DNA from: Limimaricola litoreus
Lineage (GTDB): Bacteria; Pseudomonadota; Alphaproteobacteria; Rhodobacterales; Rhodobacteraceae
DNA: 34,316 bases
Reading direction: 5' to 3'
NCBI RefSeq assembly: GCF_024159025.1
Contig: NZ_JAMYXC010000136.1
Location: 1-34,316 of the forward strand
In this document: one piece after another, positions 14,474 to 21,613 of the stretch
How positions within the stretch are numbered: the first letter of the stretch is position 1
How the letters are laid out: every line of letters begins with the position of its first letter
Notes under the pieces: generated by a model
Databases searched by the model: none
Told to the model about the DNA's origin: nothing
What the model saw: the letters and a program-made list of their open reading frames with translations, nothing else
Translations under genes and position numbers: made by a program

Positions 14474-15453
14474 GCACCCTTCGCATCCTCGGCATCGGCA
14501 ATGCCATCGTCGACGTCTTCGCCGAGGCCGATGACAGCTTTCTTGACCTGATGGGGATCGAGAAGGGCATCATGCAGCTGGTCGAGCGCGAGCGCGGCGA
14601 GATGCTCTATGGTGCCATGGAAAAGCGGCGGCAGGCGCCCGGCGGCTCGGTCGCCAACACGCTGGCGGGGCTTGGCGCGCTGGGGCTCGAGACCTCCTTC
14701 ATCGGCCGCGTACGCGACGATGCGCTGGGCCGCTTTTATGCCACGAGCATGGAGGCGGGCGGCACGCGCTTTGCCAATGCCCCGGTCGAGGGCGGCGAGC
14801 TTCCGACCTCGCGCTCTATGATCTTCGTCAGCCCGGACGGCGAGCGGTCAATGAACACTTATCTCGGCATCTCTGCCGAGCTTGGTCCCGACGACGTCTC
14901 CGACGCCGTGGCGGGGCAGGCGGGGCTGCTGTTTCTCGAGGGCTATCTCTACGACAAGCCCAAGGGCAAGCAGGCCTTCGAGCGCGCCACCGCGCTGACC
15001 CATGCGGGCGGCGGCATCGCGGGGATCGCGCTGTCGGACCCGTTCTGCGCCGACCGGCACCGCGCCGATTTCCAGCGGCTGGTGCGCGAGCTCGATTTCG
15101 TCATCGGCAACGAGCACGAATGGGAAAGCCTCTACCAGTGCCGCCTCGACGAGGCGCTGACGCGCGCCGCCGCCGACTGCCGCCTCGTGGTCTGCACCCG
15201 TTCGGGCGCCGACGTGGTGCTGATCCGGGGCGAGGAACGAGTGGTGGTGCCGGTGAAGAAGGTGACGCCGGTCGATGCCACCGGCGCGGGCGATCTCTTC
15301 GCCGCGGGGTTCCTCTACGGCATCGCCACGGAGCGCGACCTGGAGACGGCGGGGCGCATGGGCTGCGTCGCCGCCGCCGAGGTGATCTCGCATTTCGGGG
15401 CGCGGCCCGAGGCCGATCTCAAGGCGCTCTTTGCGCAGGCCGGGCTGCTCTAG
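14470..15453 (+). CDS. PfkB-family sugar kinase, probably adenosine kinase-like
   Basis: The 327-residue protein is a ribokinase-fold enzyme: ILGIGNAIVDVFAEADD at the N-terminus, GGSVANTLAGLGALG substrate motif, GRVRDDALGRFY, and the C-terminal DATGAGDLFAAGF signature with catalytic base Asp275. The IGNAIVDV and GGSVANT arrangement is typical of the group annotated as adenosine kinase in alphaproteobacteria, but the substrate is not proven by sequence. The ATG overlaps the nth stop codon, so the two are translationally coupled. Its stop codon shares CTAG with the convergent PAP2 gene. Confidence 0.87.
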   Translation: MSTLRILGIGNAIVDVFAEADDSFLDLMGIEKGIMQLVERERGEMLYGAMEKRRQAPGGSVANTLAGLGALGLETSFIGRVRDDALGRFYATSMEAGGTRFANAPVEGGELPTSRSMIFVSPDGERSMNTYLGISAELGPDDVSDAVAGQAGLLFLEGYLYDKPKGKQAFERATALTHAGGGIAGIALSDPFCADRHRADFQRLVRELDFVIGNEHEWESLYQCRLDEALTRAAADCRLVVCTRSGADVVLIRGEERVVVPVKKVTPVDATGAGDLFAAGFLYGIATERDLETAGRMGCVAAAEVISHFGARPEADLKALFAQAGLL

Positions 15454-16169
15454 TCCTTGGCGTCCTCGGCCGGCTCGATCCGGCCCCTGCGCTGCATCCA
15501 CTGCGCCACCAGCAGGCACAGTACCGCCCAGCCCGCCCCTGCGGTCCAGCCGGCGATCACGTCGGTGGGCCAATGCACCCCGAGATAGACGCGGCTGGCG
15601 CCGACGAGGCCCGTGAGGATGATCGCGCAGGTCATGATGTAGACCTTGATCACCCGCCGCGGCTCCAACCGCGACAGCATCACCGCCAGCGTCAGGTAGG
15701 TCACGGCCGAGAGCATGGTGTGCCCGGAGGGGAAGCTCGCGGTATAGACATAGGAGCCATGCGGCACGAGATCGGGGCGGGCGCGCTCGAACAGCATTTT
15801 GGCGCCACGGCTGATCAGCGTGCCGCTGCCGATCGCGACCAGCAGGAACACCATGGTGCGCGTGTGGCGCGACAGCGCGAGGTAGCCCGCCACCCCCGCC
15901 GTCAGCAGCACCAGCCAGGCCACGCCGCCAAGCGCCGTCATGTCGCGTGCCATCTCCTCGACCCAGTGCGAGCCGATCGGATCGCTCAGGTCGCCCGGGG
16001 TCCTGAGCGCCAGCAGGATCGCCTCGTCGAAGGCCATGGTGTCGCCCTCGACCACCTCGCCCGCGAGCAGGGCGAAGCCCAGCACCGCCAGCGAGACGAG
16101 AAACAGCAGGACCATCCACAGTTCGGGACGGCGGCGCAGGCGGGCGGGGATGTCTTTGGTCTCAGGCAT
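15450..16169 (-). CDS. PAP2-family membrane phosphatase
   Basis: The 239-residue protein has about six membrane helices and the three PAP2 motifs: KMLFERARP, SFPSGH, and SRVYLGVHWPTDV. These catalyse removal of phosphate from lipids such as phosphatidic acid or undecaprenyl diphosphate. The active site would face the periplasm. It converges on the sugar kinase gene with a 4-nt overlap; no terminator separates them. Upstream, a 45-nt gap separates it from the sulfotransferase gene on the same strand, so the two may be cotranscribed. Confidence 0.92.
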   Translation of the reverse strand: MPETKDIPARLRRRPELWMVLLFLVSLAVLGFALLAGEVVEGDTMAFDEAILLALRTPGDLSDPIGSHWVEEMARDMTALGGVAWLVLLTAGVAGYLALSRHTRTMVFLLVAIGSGTLISRGAKMLFERARPDLVPHGSYVYTASFPSGHTMLSAVTYLTLAVMLSRLEPRRVIKVYIMTCAIILTGLVGASRVYLGVHWPTDVIAGWTAGAGWAVLCLLVAQWMQRRGRIEPAEDAKD

Positions 16170-16214
16170 GTCGGCTCCTCAACCAAGCGATGCGGCGCGG
16201 GTTCCGAAGGCGCG

Positions 16215-17033
16215 TCAGTTGCCGAGCTTGGCGTGGACCGCGTCGAGATCGATCCCGCGCAGGGGGGCGCGGCGCGAGGGGTCGTCGATGTCATAGCCGA
16301 ACAGCTCGAAATCGCGGCCATAGATTTCGCGCATGAGGTGCATCGACAGATCGTCGAAGAAATCCTCGACCGGGTGCGCACGCTTGGGCCCGTGGCCCTC
16401 GCTTTCGTTGAAGCGCGGCATCGCGGCGAGATCGACCGGGTGGCGCAGCGGCGCACGCGCCAGCACCGCGCTCATGCCGGCGTCGAAATTTTCGGTGTCG
16501 AAGATCATGTCGTAGCGGCCGCCCCCGCGGATCAGCGTCGAGACATGGCCCGACATGGCCGCCCAGTGGATGTCGGGGTCCATCGGCTTGCGAAACCGGA
16601 TCGTGTCGCGGGCAAAGAGCAGGAAGCGGCGGAAGCTGCGGATCTGGTCGAATTCGAAACCGCTCTCGGGATCGCCCACCTCGATCCCGTATTTCTGCAC
16701 CAGCATGGGCACGAGATTGCCGCGGTAGCGGCGGCCGTTGCGCTGGATGCCGCAGATCTTGTCGAAGAAGGAGGACAGGATGCGGCCGTAGGGATTGCGC
16801 ACGCAGGTGAAGACGAGGCTCTTTCGCGCGGTCACGTTGTCGGTGATCGGCCCCTGGCTGCGCTCCTGCGCCCATTTGTGCAGCCCCTCCTGCGCATCAT
16901 GGATGTCGCCGTCGAAGAAGCGGCCATGGTCGGAGCGATACATGATCTGGCCGATGGTCGAGCAGGCGCATTTGGGCACCACCCGGTACACCATGCTTTC
17001 GCTTTCGGTCATCCAGGTGCCCGGAAATCCCAT
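16215..17033 (-). CDS. Sulfotransferase family 2 protein
   Basis: The 272-residue protein starts MGFPGTWMTESESMVYRVVP. It has the PAPS-binding 5'-phosphosulfate loop RVVPKCACSTIG (residues 17-28) and the 3'-phosphate motif CVRNPYGRILSSFF (77-90), as in the HNK-1/carbohydrate sulfotransferase group. It probably sulfates a glycan or lipid. I chose ATG 17033 because the family sequence begins there; ATGs at 17045 and 17129 are in frame, and the longest would leave only 41 nt to the divergent gene. It has no signal peptide, so it is probably cytosolic. The divergent glycosyltransferase suggests a shared product. Confidence 0.85.
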   Translation of the reverse strand: MGFPGTWMTESESMVYRVVPKCACSTIGQIMYRSDHGRFFDGDIHDAQEGLHKWAQERSQGPITDNVTARKSLVFTCVRNPYGRILSSFFDKICGIQRNGRRYRGNLVPMLVQKYGIEVGDPESGFEFDQIRSFRRFLLFARDTIRFRKPMDPDIHWAAMSGHVSTLIRGGGRYDMIFDTENFDAGMSAVLARAPLRHPVDLAAMPRFNESEGHGPKRAHPVEDFFDDLSMHLMREIYGRDFELFGYDIDDPSRRAPLRGIDLDAVHAKLGN

Positions 17034-17170
17034 TCGCCGTCCCATCCGCTGCCGCGCTTGGGCCACAAGGAGCCCCGAAAACCCTGGAGACCTGTTTATG
17101 CGACGGTTTCGCGCGCTATCAAGGCGCAAACCGCGCGTGATCCTGACCGCGTGGCGCCCGGGGAACGCAT

Positions 17171-18742
17171 ATGACGCGCATCGCTTTCATTCTGTTGTGC
17201 CACAAGGACCCCGGCGCGGTGATCCGGCAGGCGCGCGGGCTCGCCGCCTCGGGGGATGCGGTGGTGGTGCACATGGACGCGCGCGCCTCGCGTGCCGATT
17301 GGCTGCGCCTGCGCGGCGGGCTGGCGGGGCATCCGGGCATCGCGCTCGTGGAGCGGCGGCAGCGTTGCGGCTGGGGCGAGTGGAGCCTCGTGGCCGCGAC
17401 GATCTCGGCGCTGCGGCTGGCGCTCGCGCGGTTCGGTGCCGCCACGCATTTCTACCTGCTGTCAGGCGATTGCATGGCGATCAAATCGGCCGTTCACGCC
17501 CATGAGAAGCTCGCCGCCGACCCGGCCGACTGGATCGAGAGCGTCGATTTCTTCGATGGCGGCTGGATCAAGACCGGCATGCACGAGGAGCGCCTGACGC
17601 GCTGGCATTTCCTCAACGAGCGGGACCGCAAGTGGCTGTTCTATGCCAGCCTTGCGGTGCAGCGCCGGCTCGGCATCACGCGCGCGCTGCCTGCCGACAT
17701 CCGCCCGATGATCGGCTCGCAGTGGTGGTGCCTGAGGCGCGCTACGGTGGAGGCGGTGCTGGCCTTTCTCGACGCGCGGCCTGACGTGTGCCGCCTGTTC
17801 CGGTGGAGCTGGATTCCCGACGAGACGATGTTCCAGACCCTCGTGCGCCATCTCGTGCCGCGTGAGGAGATCCGCTCGCGCAGTCCGACCTTCCTGACCT
17901 TCACCGATTACGGCATGCCCGCGAGCTTTCACAACGACCACTACGATCTGCTCTTGGGGCAGGACGCGCTCTTCGCGCGCAAGATCAGCCCCGGTGCCGC
18001 GCGGCTGCGCGAACGCCTGCGCGATCTTTGGGCCTCGGGCCGGCGCGATTTTCCGGCGGGCGGCGACGGGCGGCGGCTGCACGGTTTCCTGACCGGGCGC
18101 GGCCGGGTGGGCTTGCGCTTCGCTCCGCGCGCCTGGGATGTCGGCGGCTCGCTCGGGGCGGGGCGGGTGCTGCTCGTGGTGATCGGCCACAAGCGGCACG
18201 TCGCCAAGCGGCTGGTGGGGGCGATCAAGCACCACACCGGGATGCTCGGCATTGATTACCTCTTCGACGAGGAGGAGACCGCGCTTCCCCCCATGGGCGG
18301 GCTGGAGCACGGGCTGGACAAGCGGTCGCGGCATCGCCGCGCCATGCTCCGGCTGCTCTACGAGATGCACGGGGTGGACCGGATGATCATCTGCATCGAT
18401 CCCGCGCGGACCGACCTGATCCGCGACGTGATGGGCGACAGGGCCGAGGTGCGGCTGCTGGAGATCGACGCGCGTCTCGATGATGCCTATCTGCGCGAAC
18501 ACGCGATCCGCAGCGAGCTTGCGGGGCGCAGCGAATCCGGGCTCGACCTGCTGATGCCGGCCTTGCGCCAGCAGATGCAGGCCGAGACTCGCGCGCTGCG
18601 CGAGGCGCGCTTCGTCAATCACTACACCCTTGCGCAAGAGGCGAGCGCCGAGGAGAACGGCCGGGCGCTGCGGGGGTTTCTCGGGGTCGACCCCGAGCTG
18701 GCCCGCGATATCGGCGAGACGCCACATCTGTTCGACGACTGA
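17171..18742 (+). CDS. Core-2/I-branching-type glycosyltransferase with DUF5928-like C-terminus
   Basis: The 523-residue protein starts TRIAFILLCHKDPGAVIRQA. It contains VVHMDARASRADW, YLLSGDCMAIKS, IGSQWWCLRRATVEAVL and a WIPDETMFQTL motif, the GT14 pattern for transfer of N-acetylglucosamine or xylose in homologous enzymes. The N-terminal GT domain covers about residues 1-265. The C-terminal part (about 300-523), with LLVVIGHKRHVAKRL, TGMLGIDYLFDEEET and MIICIDPARTDLI, looks like the DUF5928 domain; its role is unknown. GGGGA lies before the ATG. HIT follows 10 nt downstream, so the two are probably cotranscribed. Confidence 0.85.
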   Translation: MTRIAFILLCHKDPGAVIRQARGLAASGDAVVVHMDARASRADWLRLRGGLAGHPGIALVERRQRCGWGEWSLVAATISALRLALARFGAATHFYLLSGDCMAIKSAVHAHEKLAADPADWIESVDFFDGGWIKTGMHEERLTRWHFLNERDRKWLFYASLAVQRRLGITRALPADIRPMIGSQWWCLRRATVEAVLAFLDARPDVCRLFRWSWIPDETMFQTLVRHLVPREEIRSRSPTFLTFTDYGMPASFHNDHYDLLLGQDALFARKISPGAARLRERLRDLWASGRRDFPAGGDGRRLHGFLTGRGRVGLRFAPRAWDVGGSLGAGRVLLVVIGHKRHVAKRLVGAIKHHTGMLGIDYLFDEEETALPPMGGLEHGLDKRSRHRRAMLRLLYEMHGVDRMIICIDPARTDLIRDVMGDRAEVRLLEIDARLDDAYLREHAIRSELAGRSESGLDLLMPALRQQMQAETRALREARFVNHYTLAQEASAEENGRALRGFLGVDPELARDIGETPHLFDD

Positions 18743-18752
18743 GGAGGACGCG

Positions 18753-19118
18753 ATGCGCTTTGCGTATGACGACGACAACATCTTTGCCAGGATCCTGCGC
18801 GGCGAGATCCCCAACAAGACCGTGCTGGAGACCGAGCACAGCCTCGCCTTCGAGGACATCTCGGCGCAGGCGCCGGTGCATGTGCTGGTGATCCCCAAGG
18901 GGGCTTACGTCAGCTACGACCATTTCGCGCGCGACGCCTCGGATGCCGAGATCCTCGATTTCAACCGCGCCGTCGCCAAGGTCTGCGAACAGTGCGATCT
19001 CGGGGACGGCTTCCGGGCCATCACCAATGCCCGCGCCCACGGGCTGCAAGAGGTGCCGCATTTCCACATGCACATCCTTGGCGGTCGGCCGCTCGGGCGG
19101 CTGCTGGAGCGCAACTGA
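18753..19118 (+). CDS. HIT-family (HINT-like) nucleotide hydrolase
   Basis: The 121-residue protein begins MRFAYDDDNIFARILRGEIP and shows the domain pattern FEDISAQAPVHVLVIPKG and the histidine triad HFHMHILGG (His103, His105, His107). HINT proteins hydrolyse purine nucleoside phosphoramidates; the physiological substrate is uncertain. GAGGAGG lies before the ATG. It follows the glycosyltransferase by 10 nt, and a perfect 11-bp hairpin lies 8 nt after its stop. Confidence 0.93.
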   Translation: MRFAYDDDNIFARILRGEIPNKTVLETEHSLAFEDISAQAPVHVLVIPKGAYVSYDHFARDASDAEILDFNRAVAKVCEQCDLGDGFRAITNARAHGLQEVPHFHMHILGGRPLGRLLERN

Positions 19119-19126
19119 GCCTCGGA

Positions 19127-19151
19127 GCCGAAGGGGGCGGCCCCCTTCGGC
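19127..19151. terminator. Terminator-like hairpin between HIT and MscS genes
   Basis: GCCGAAGGGGG (19127-19137) pairs perfectly with 19141-19151 around CGG. It lies between convergent stop codons and could end transcription from both sides, but it lacks a T run, so it may depend on Rho or protect 3' ends. Confidence 0.5.
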
Positions 19152-19173
19152 CTGTTGCGCGCGGGCGCAGCGC

Positions 19174-20181
19174 TCAGCTCTCCTTCGAGGCGCCCTTGCG
19201 GATCGCATCCTCGATCCGGCGCGGCGCGGGGCTGTCGCCCTTGACGGGCCAGCCCTCGCGCTGGGCGGTGCGGTCGCCGTCGGTCGCCTCGGTCTGGTCG
19301 TGAAACAGCACCATGCGCGTCGGGTAGGGCAGGTCGACGCCCTTGGCGTCGAGCGCGTTGTAGACGTCGCGGATCACCCGGCCCCGGACATGCACCACGT
19401 CGGCGCGCGCGGGCTGGGTCCACCAGCGCAGGCGGATGGTGTTGCCGTCGGCATCCATCCCCCACGGGATCGCCTCTGGCGCGGGGTCCGAGAGCACGCC
19501 TTCGCATTTGCCCGCCGTCTCGATCATCAGCGCGCAGGCCTCGTCGATATCGTCCGAGCAGCCGATCAACACGTCGTATTGCGAGCGGCGCTTGTCGAAG
19601 GCGGTGTTGACCACCACCGCGTCGGTGTAGATGTCCGAATTGGGGATCACCACGCGGCGGCCGTCATAGGTCTTGATGAGCGTGGCGCGGGTCTCGATCC
19701 GCTCGACCGTGCCCTCGTGCCCGCCCGAGACGATCTGATCGCCCACCTCGAAGGGCTGGCGGATCAGGATCAGGATGCCCGCCAGCATGTTCTGCAGGAT
19801 GTCCTTGAAGGCGAAGCCGATCGCGACCGAGCCGATGCCCAGCCCCGCGAAGAGATCGCCCGGAGAGATCGAGGGGGCGACGATGGTGACGGCGAGCATG
19901 AAGCCGATGATCAGCGTCAGCCAGCGCAGCAGGCTGGCGCCGACATTGCCGAGGTTGTCGCGGCCCCGCGCCTTGCCCGAGCGGCGCACCAGCCAGGCCA
20001 CACCGCGCGCCAGAAACCAGAACAGCACGAGCACCACGATCGCCACCGCGATGTTGGGCAGAAGCCGGAAGAAACCGTCGGCCCAGGCGTCGATCTTCTC
20101 GAAGATGTTGCCGGTGTCGGCATCGACGCCCGCGAGGCTGTCGATCTCCTCGCGCGGGGCGGCTTCGGTCTCGTCTTCCAT
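19174..20181 (-). CDS. MscS-family mechanosensitive ion channel
   Basis: The 335-residue protein has three predicted membrane helices: LPNIAVAIVVLVLFWFLARG, LLRWLTLIIGFMLAVTIVAP, and the pore helix LFAGLGIGSVAIGFAFKDIL, which matches the Gly/Ala-rich MscS TM3. The beta domain follows (QPFEVGDQIVSGGHEGTVERI, VVIPNSDIY), and then the C-terminal alpha/beta domain. It would relieve turgor on osmotic downshock. GGAGGGA lies about 6 nt before ATG 20181. It lies 33 nt after the ABC ATPase gene on the same strand, so the two may form an operon. Confidence 0.94.
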   Translation of the reverse strand: MEDETEAAPREEIDSLAGVDADTGNIFEKIDAWADGFFRLLPNIAVAIVVLVLFWFLARGVAWLVRRSGKARGRDNLGNVGASLLRWLTLIIGFMLAVTIVAPSISPGDLFAGLGIGSVAIGFAFKDILQNMLAGILILIRQPFEVGDQIVSGGHEGTVERIETRATLIKTYDGRRVVIPNSDIYTDAVVVNTAFDKRRSQYDVLIGCSDDIDEACALMIETAGKCEGVLSDPAPEAIPWGMDADGNTIRLRWWTQPARADVVHVRGRVIRDVYNALDAKGVDLPYPTRMVLFHDQTEATDGDRTAQREGWPVKGDSPAPRRIEDAIRKGASKES

Positions 20182-20214
20182 GCGTGTCCCTCCGTGGTCG
20201 GCGGAGGGGCAACC

Positions 20215-21168
20215 TCAGGCGGCGGAGACGGGTTCCCCGGCCTTGGAGGTGAGCTGCAGGAACACGTCCTCGAGATCGGCCTCCTCGGTCTTGACGTCCA
20301 TCAAGGTCATGCCGCCCGCGCGGATCGCGTCGAGCACCGCGCCCGCGCCCATCTTGGAGGCATCATAGGTGAAGGCCAGCGTGCCGCCCGCGCGCTCGGT
20401 GACGGTGACGCCCTCGGGCAGGGCAGGGATGGCGGCGGGGCCGTCCGGGGTCACCACCAGCGTCTTGCCGCTGACCCGGCCCACGAGGTTCGCCGTGGTG
20501 TCGCGGGTGATGACGCGGCCCTGGTCGATGATCGCGATCTCGTCGCACATCTCCTGCGCCTCTTCGAGGTAATGGGTCGTCAGGATGATGGTCGTGCCTT
20601 GCTGTTCGTTGAGCTTGCGCACGTTGCGCCACAGCATGTTGCGAAGCTCGATGTCGACGCCGGCCGTCGGCTCGTCGAGCACCAGAACGCGGGGGGAATG
20701 CACCAGCGCCTTGGCGAGCAGGAGCCTGCGCCGCATGCCGCCCGAAAGCGAGCGCGCATAGGCGTCGGCCTTGTCGGCGAGGCCCACGAGGTCGAGAAGC
20801 TCCATCGTCTTGCGCTGCGATTTCGGCACGCCCCAGAGCCCGGCCTGCACGTCGAGCGCGCCGCGCGGCGTGAAGAACGGATCGAGCACCAGCTCCTGCG
20901 GCATCACGCCGATGGCGGCGCGGGACTGGCGCGGGTTCACGTCCTGATCGAAGCCCCAGATCTTCACGCGGCCTTCGGATTTCAGCACCAGCCCGGCCAT
21001 GATGTTGATCATGGTCGACTTGCCCGCGCCGTTGGGGCCCAGAAGCCCGAAGATCGAGCCTGCCGGGATCGTCAGGTCAACGCCGTCAAGCGCCACCTTG
21101 GCGGGCGACTTGGCGCTGGGCGCATAGGTCTTTTTCAGGCCGGTGATCTCGATGGCGGCGTCGGTCAT
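20215..21168 (-). CDS. ABC transporter ATP-binding protein (ABC-2/NodI-like)
   Basis: A single 317-residue ATPase with Walker A GPNGAGKST (residues 44-52), signature LSGGM (141-145), Walker B VLVLDEPTAGVD (161-172) and H-loop His199 in TTHYLEEA. A C-terminal extension of about 90 residues follows. Sequence and length fit the multidrug or polysaccharide export group (NodI/CcmA-like) that pairs with ABC-2 permeases. No permease gene adjoins it, only mscS, so its partner must lie elsewhere. AAGGA lies 8 nt before ATG 21168. It is divergent from the zinc-finger gene. Confidence 0.9.
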   Translation of the reverse strand: MTDAAIEITGLKKTYAPSAKSPAKVALDGVDLTIPAGSIFGLLGPNGAGKSTMINIMAGLVLKSEGRVKIWGFDQDVNPRQSRAAIGVMPQELVLDPFFTPRGALDVQAGLWGVPKSQRKTMELLDLVGLADKADAYARSLSGGMRRRLLLAKALVHSPRVLVLDEPTAGVDIELRNMLWRNVRKLNEQQGTTIILTTHYLEEAQEMCDEIAIIDQGRVITRDTTANLVGRVSGKTLVVTPDGPAAIPALPEGVTVTERAGGTLAFTYDASKMGAGAVLDAIRAGGMTLMDVKTEEADLEDVFLQLTSKAGEPVSAA

Positions 21169-21187
21169 GGATGCGTCCTTTCGCGTC

Positions 21188-21215
21188 TTGTCCCTGCGGG
21201 CCGGGCGGCTAGAAT
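21188..21215 (+). promoter_or_regulatory. Promoter candidate for the CHCC zinc-finger gene
   Basis: TTGTCC (21188-21193) and TAGAAT (21210-21215) are 16 nt apart in the 107-nt divergent gap. The -10 element matches five of six consensus bases, 60 nt before the start codon. Confidence 0.4.
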
Positions 21216-21275
21216 GTAGCCCGATCAGAGCCGGGTCCATGCCCGGCCGCTCCCGTTAGCAAGGCAAGGCCCCTC

Positions 21276-21518
21276 ATGACACTTCCCGCGCCCGAGACCA
21301 AGATCGTCGACACATGGCGCATCGCCTGCGACGGCGGCAGCGCGGGGCTTGGCCATCCGCGCGTCTGGCTGATGATCCCGCACGACACCGGCTTCGTCGA
21401 CTGCTCCTATTGCGATGCGCGCTACATCCACCGCGAATTCGCGGAGAAGGGCGCCGAGGGGCTCGACGAGATCACCCGCGGGCAGGACCGCTCGGGGCAG
21501 GAGAACGAGACCCGCTGA
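21276..21518 (+). CDS. CHCC-type zinc-finger protein (NDUFS6-like)
   Basis: The 80-residue protein contains [19 protein letters not shown] and [10 protein letters not shown], giving a C-H-C-C zinc site (Cys18, His27, Cys43, Cys46) as in the zf-CHCC family that includes NDUFS6 of respiratory complex I. Bacterial members are small and poorly studied; a role in complex I or iron-sulfur handling would be a guess. ATG 21276 opens the conserved part. It lies 95 nt before polA on the same strand. Confidence 0.82.
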   Translation: MTLPAPETKIVDTWRIACDGGSAGLGHPRVWLMIPHDTGFVDCSYCDARYIHREFAEKGAEGLDEITRGQDRSGQENETR

Positions 21519-21553
21519 GGCGGGGCTCACCCTGACAGCATCGAAGATTTTCC

Positions 21554-21575
21554 CCGAAACCCGCCCGGGTTTCGG
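21554..21575. other. Perfect hairpin in the polA leader
   Basis: CCGAAACCC (21554-21562) pairs perfectly with 21567-21575 around GCCC. No T run follows on the plus strand. It lies 38 nt before the polA ATG, so it could end the zinc-finger transcript or form part of the polA 5' untranslated region. Confidence 0.45.
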
Positions 21576-21613
21576 CTAGACAGACACGCGACATCGCAAG
21601 AGGGGACGCGGGC

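Noticed and set aside
18943-21219. Long plus-strand open frame across mscS and the ABC ATPase
   Set aside because: It crosses intergenic sequence and two well-defined minus-strand genes; no start signal or recognisable domain.
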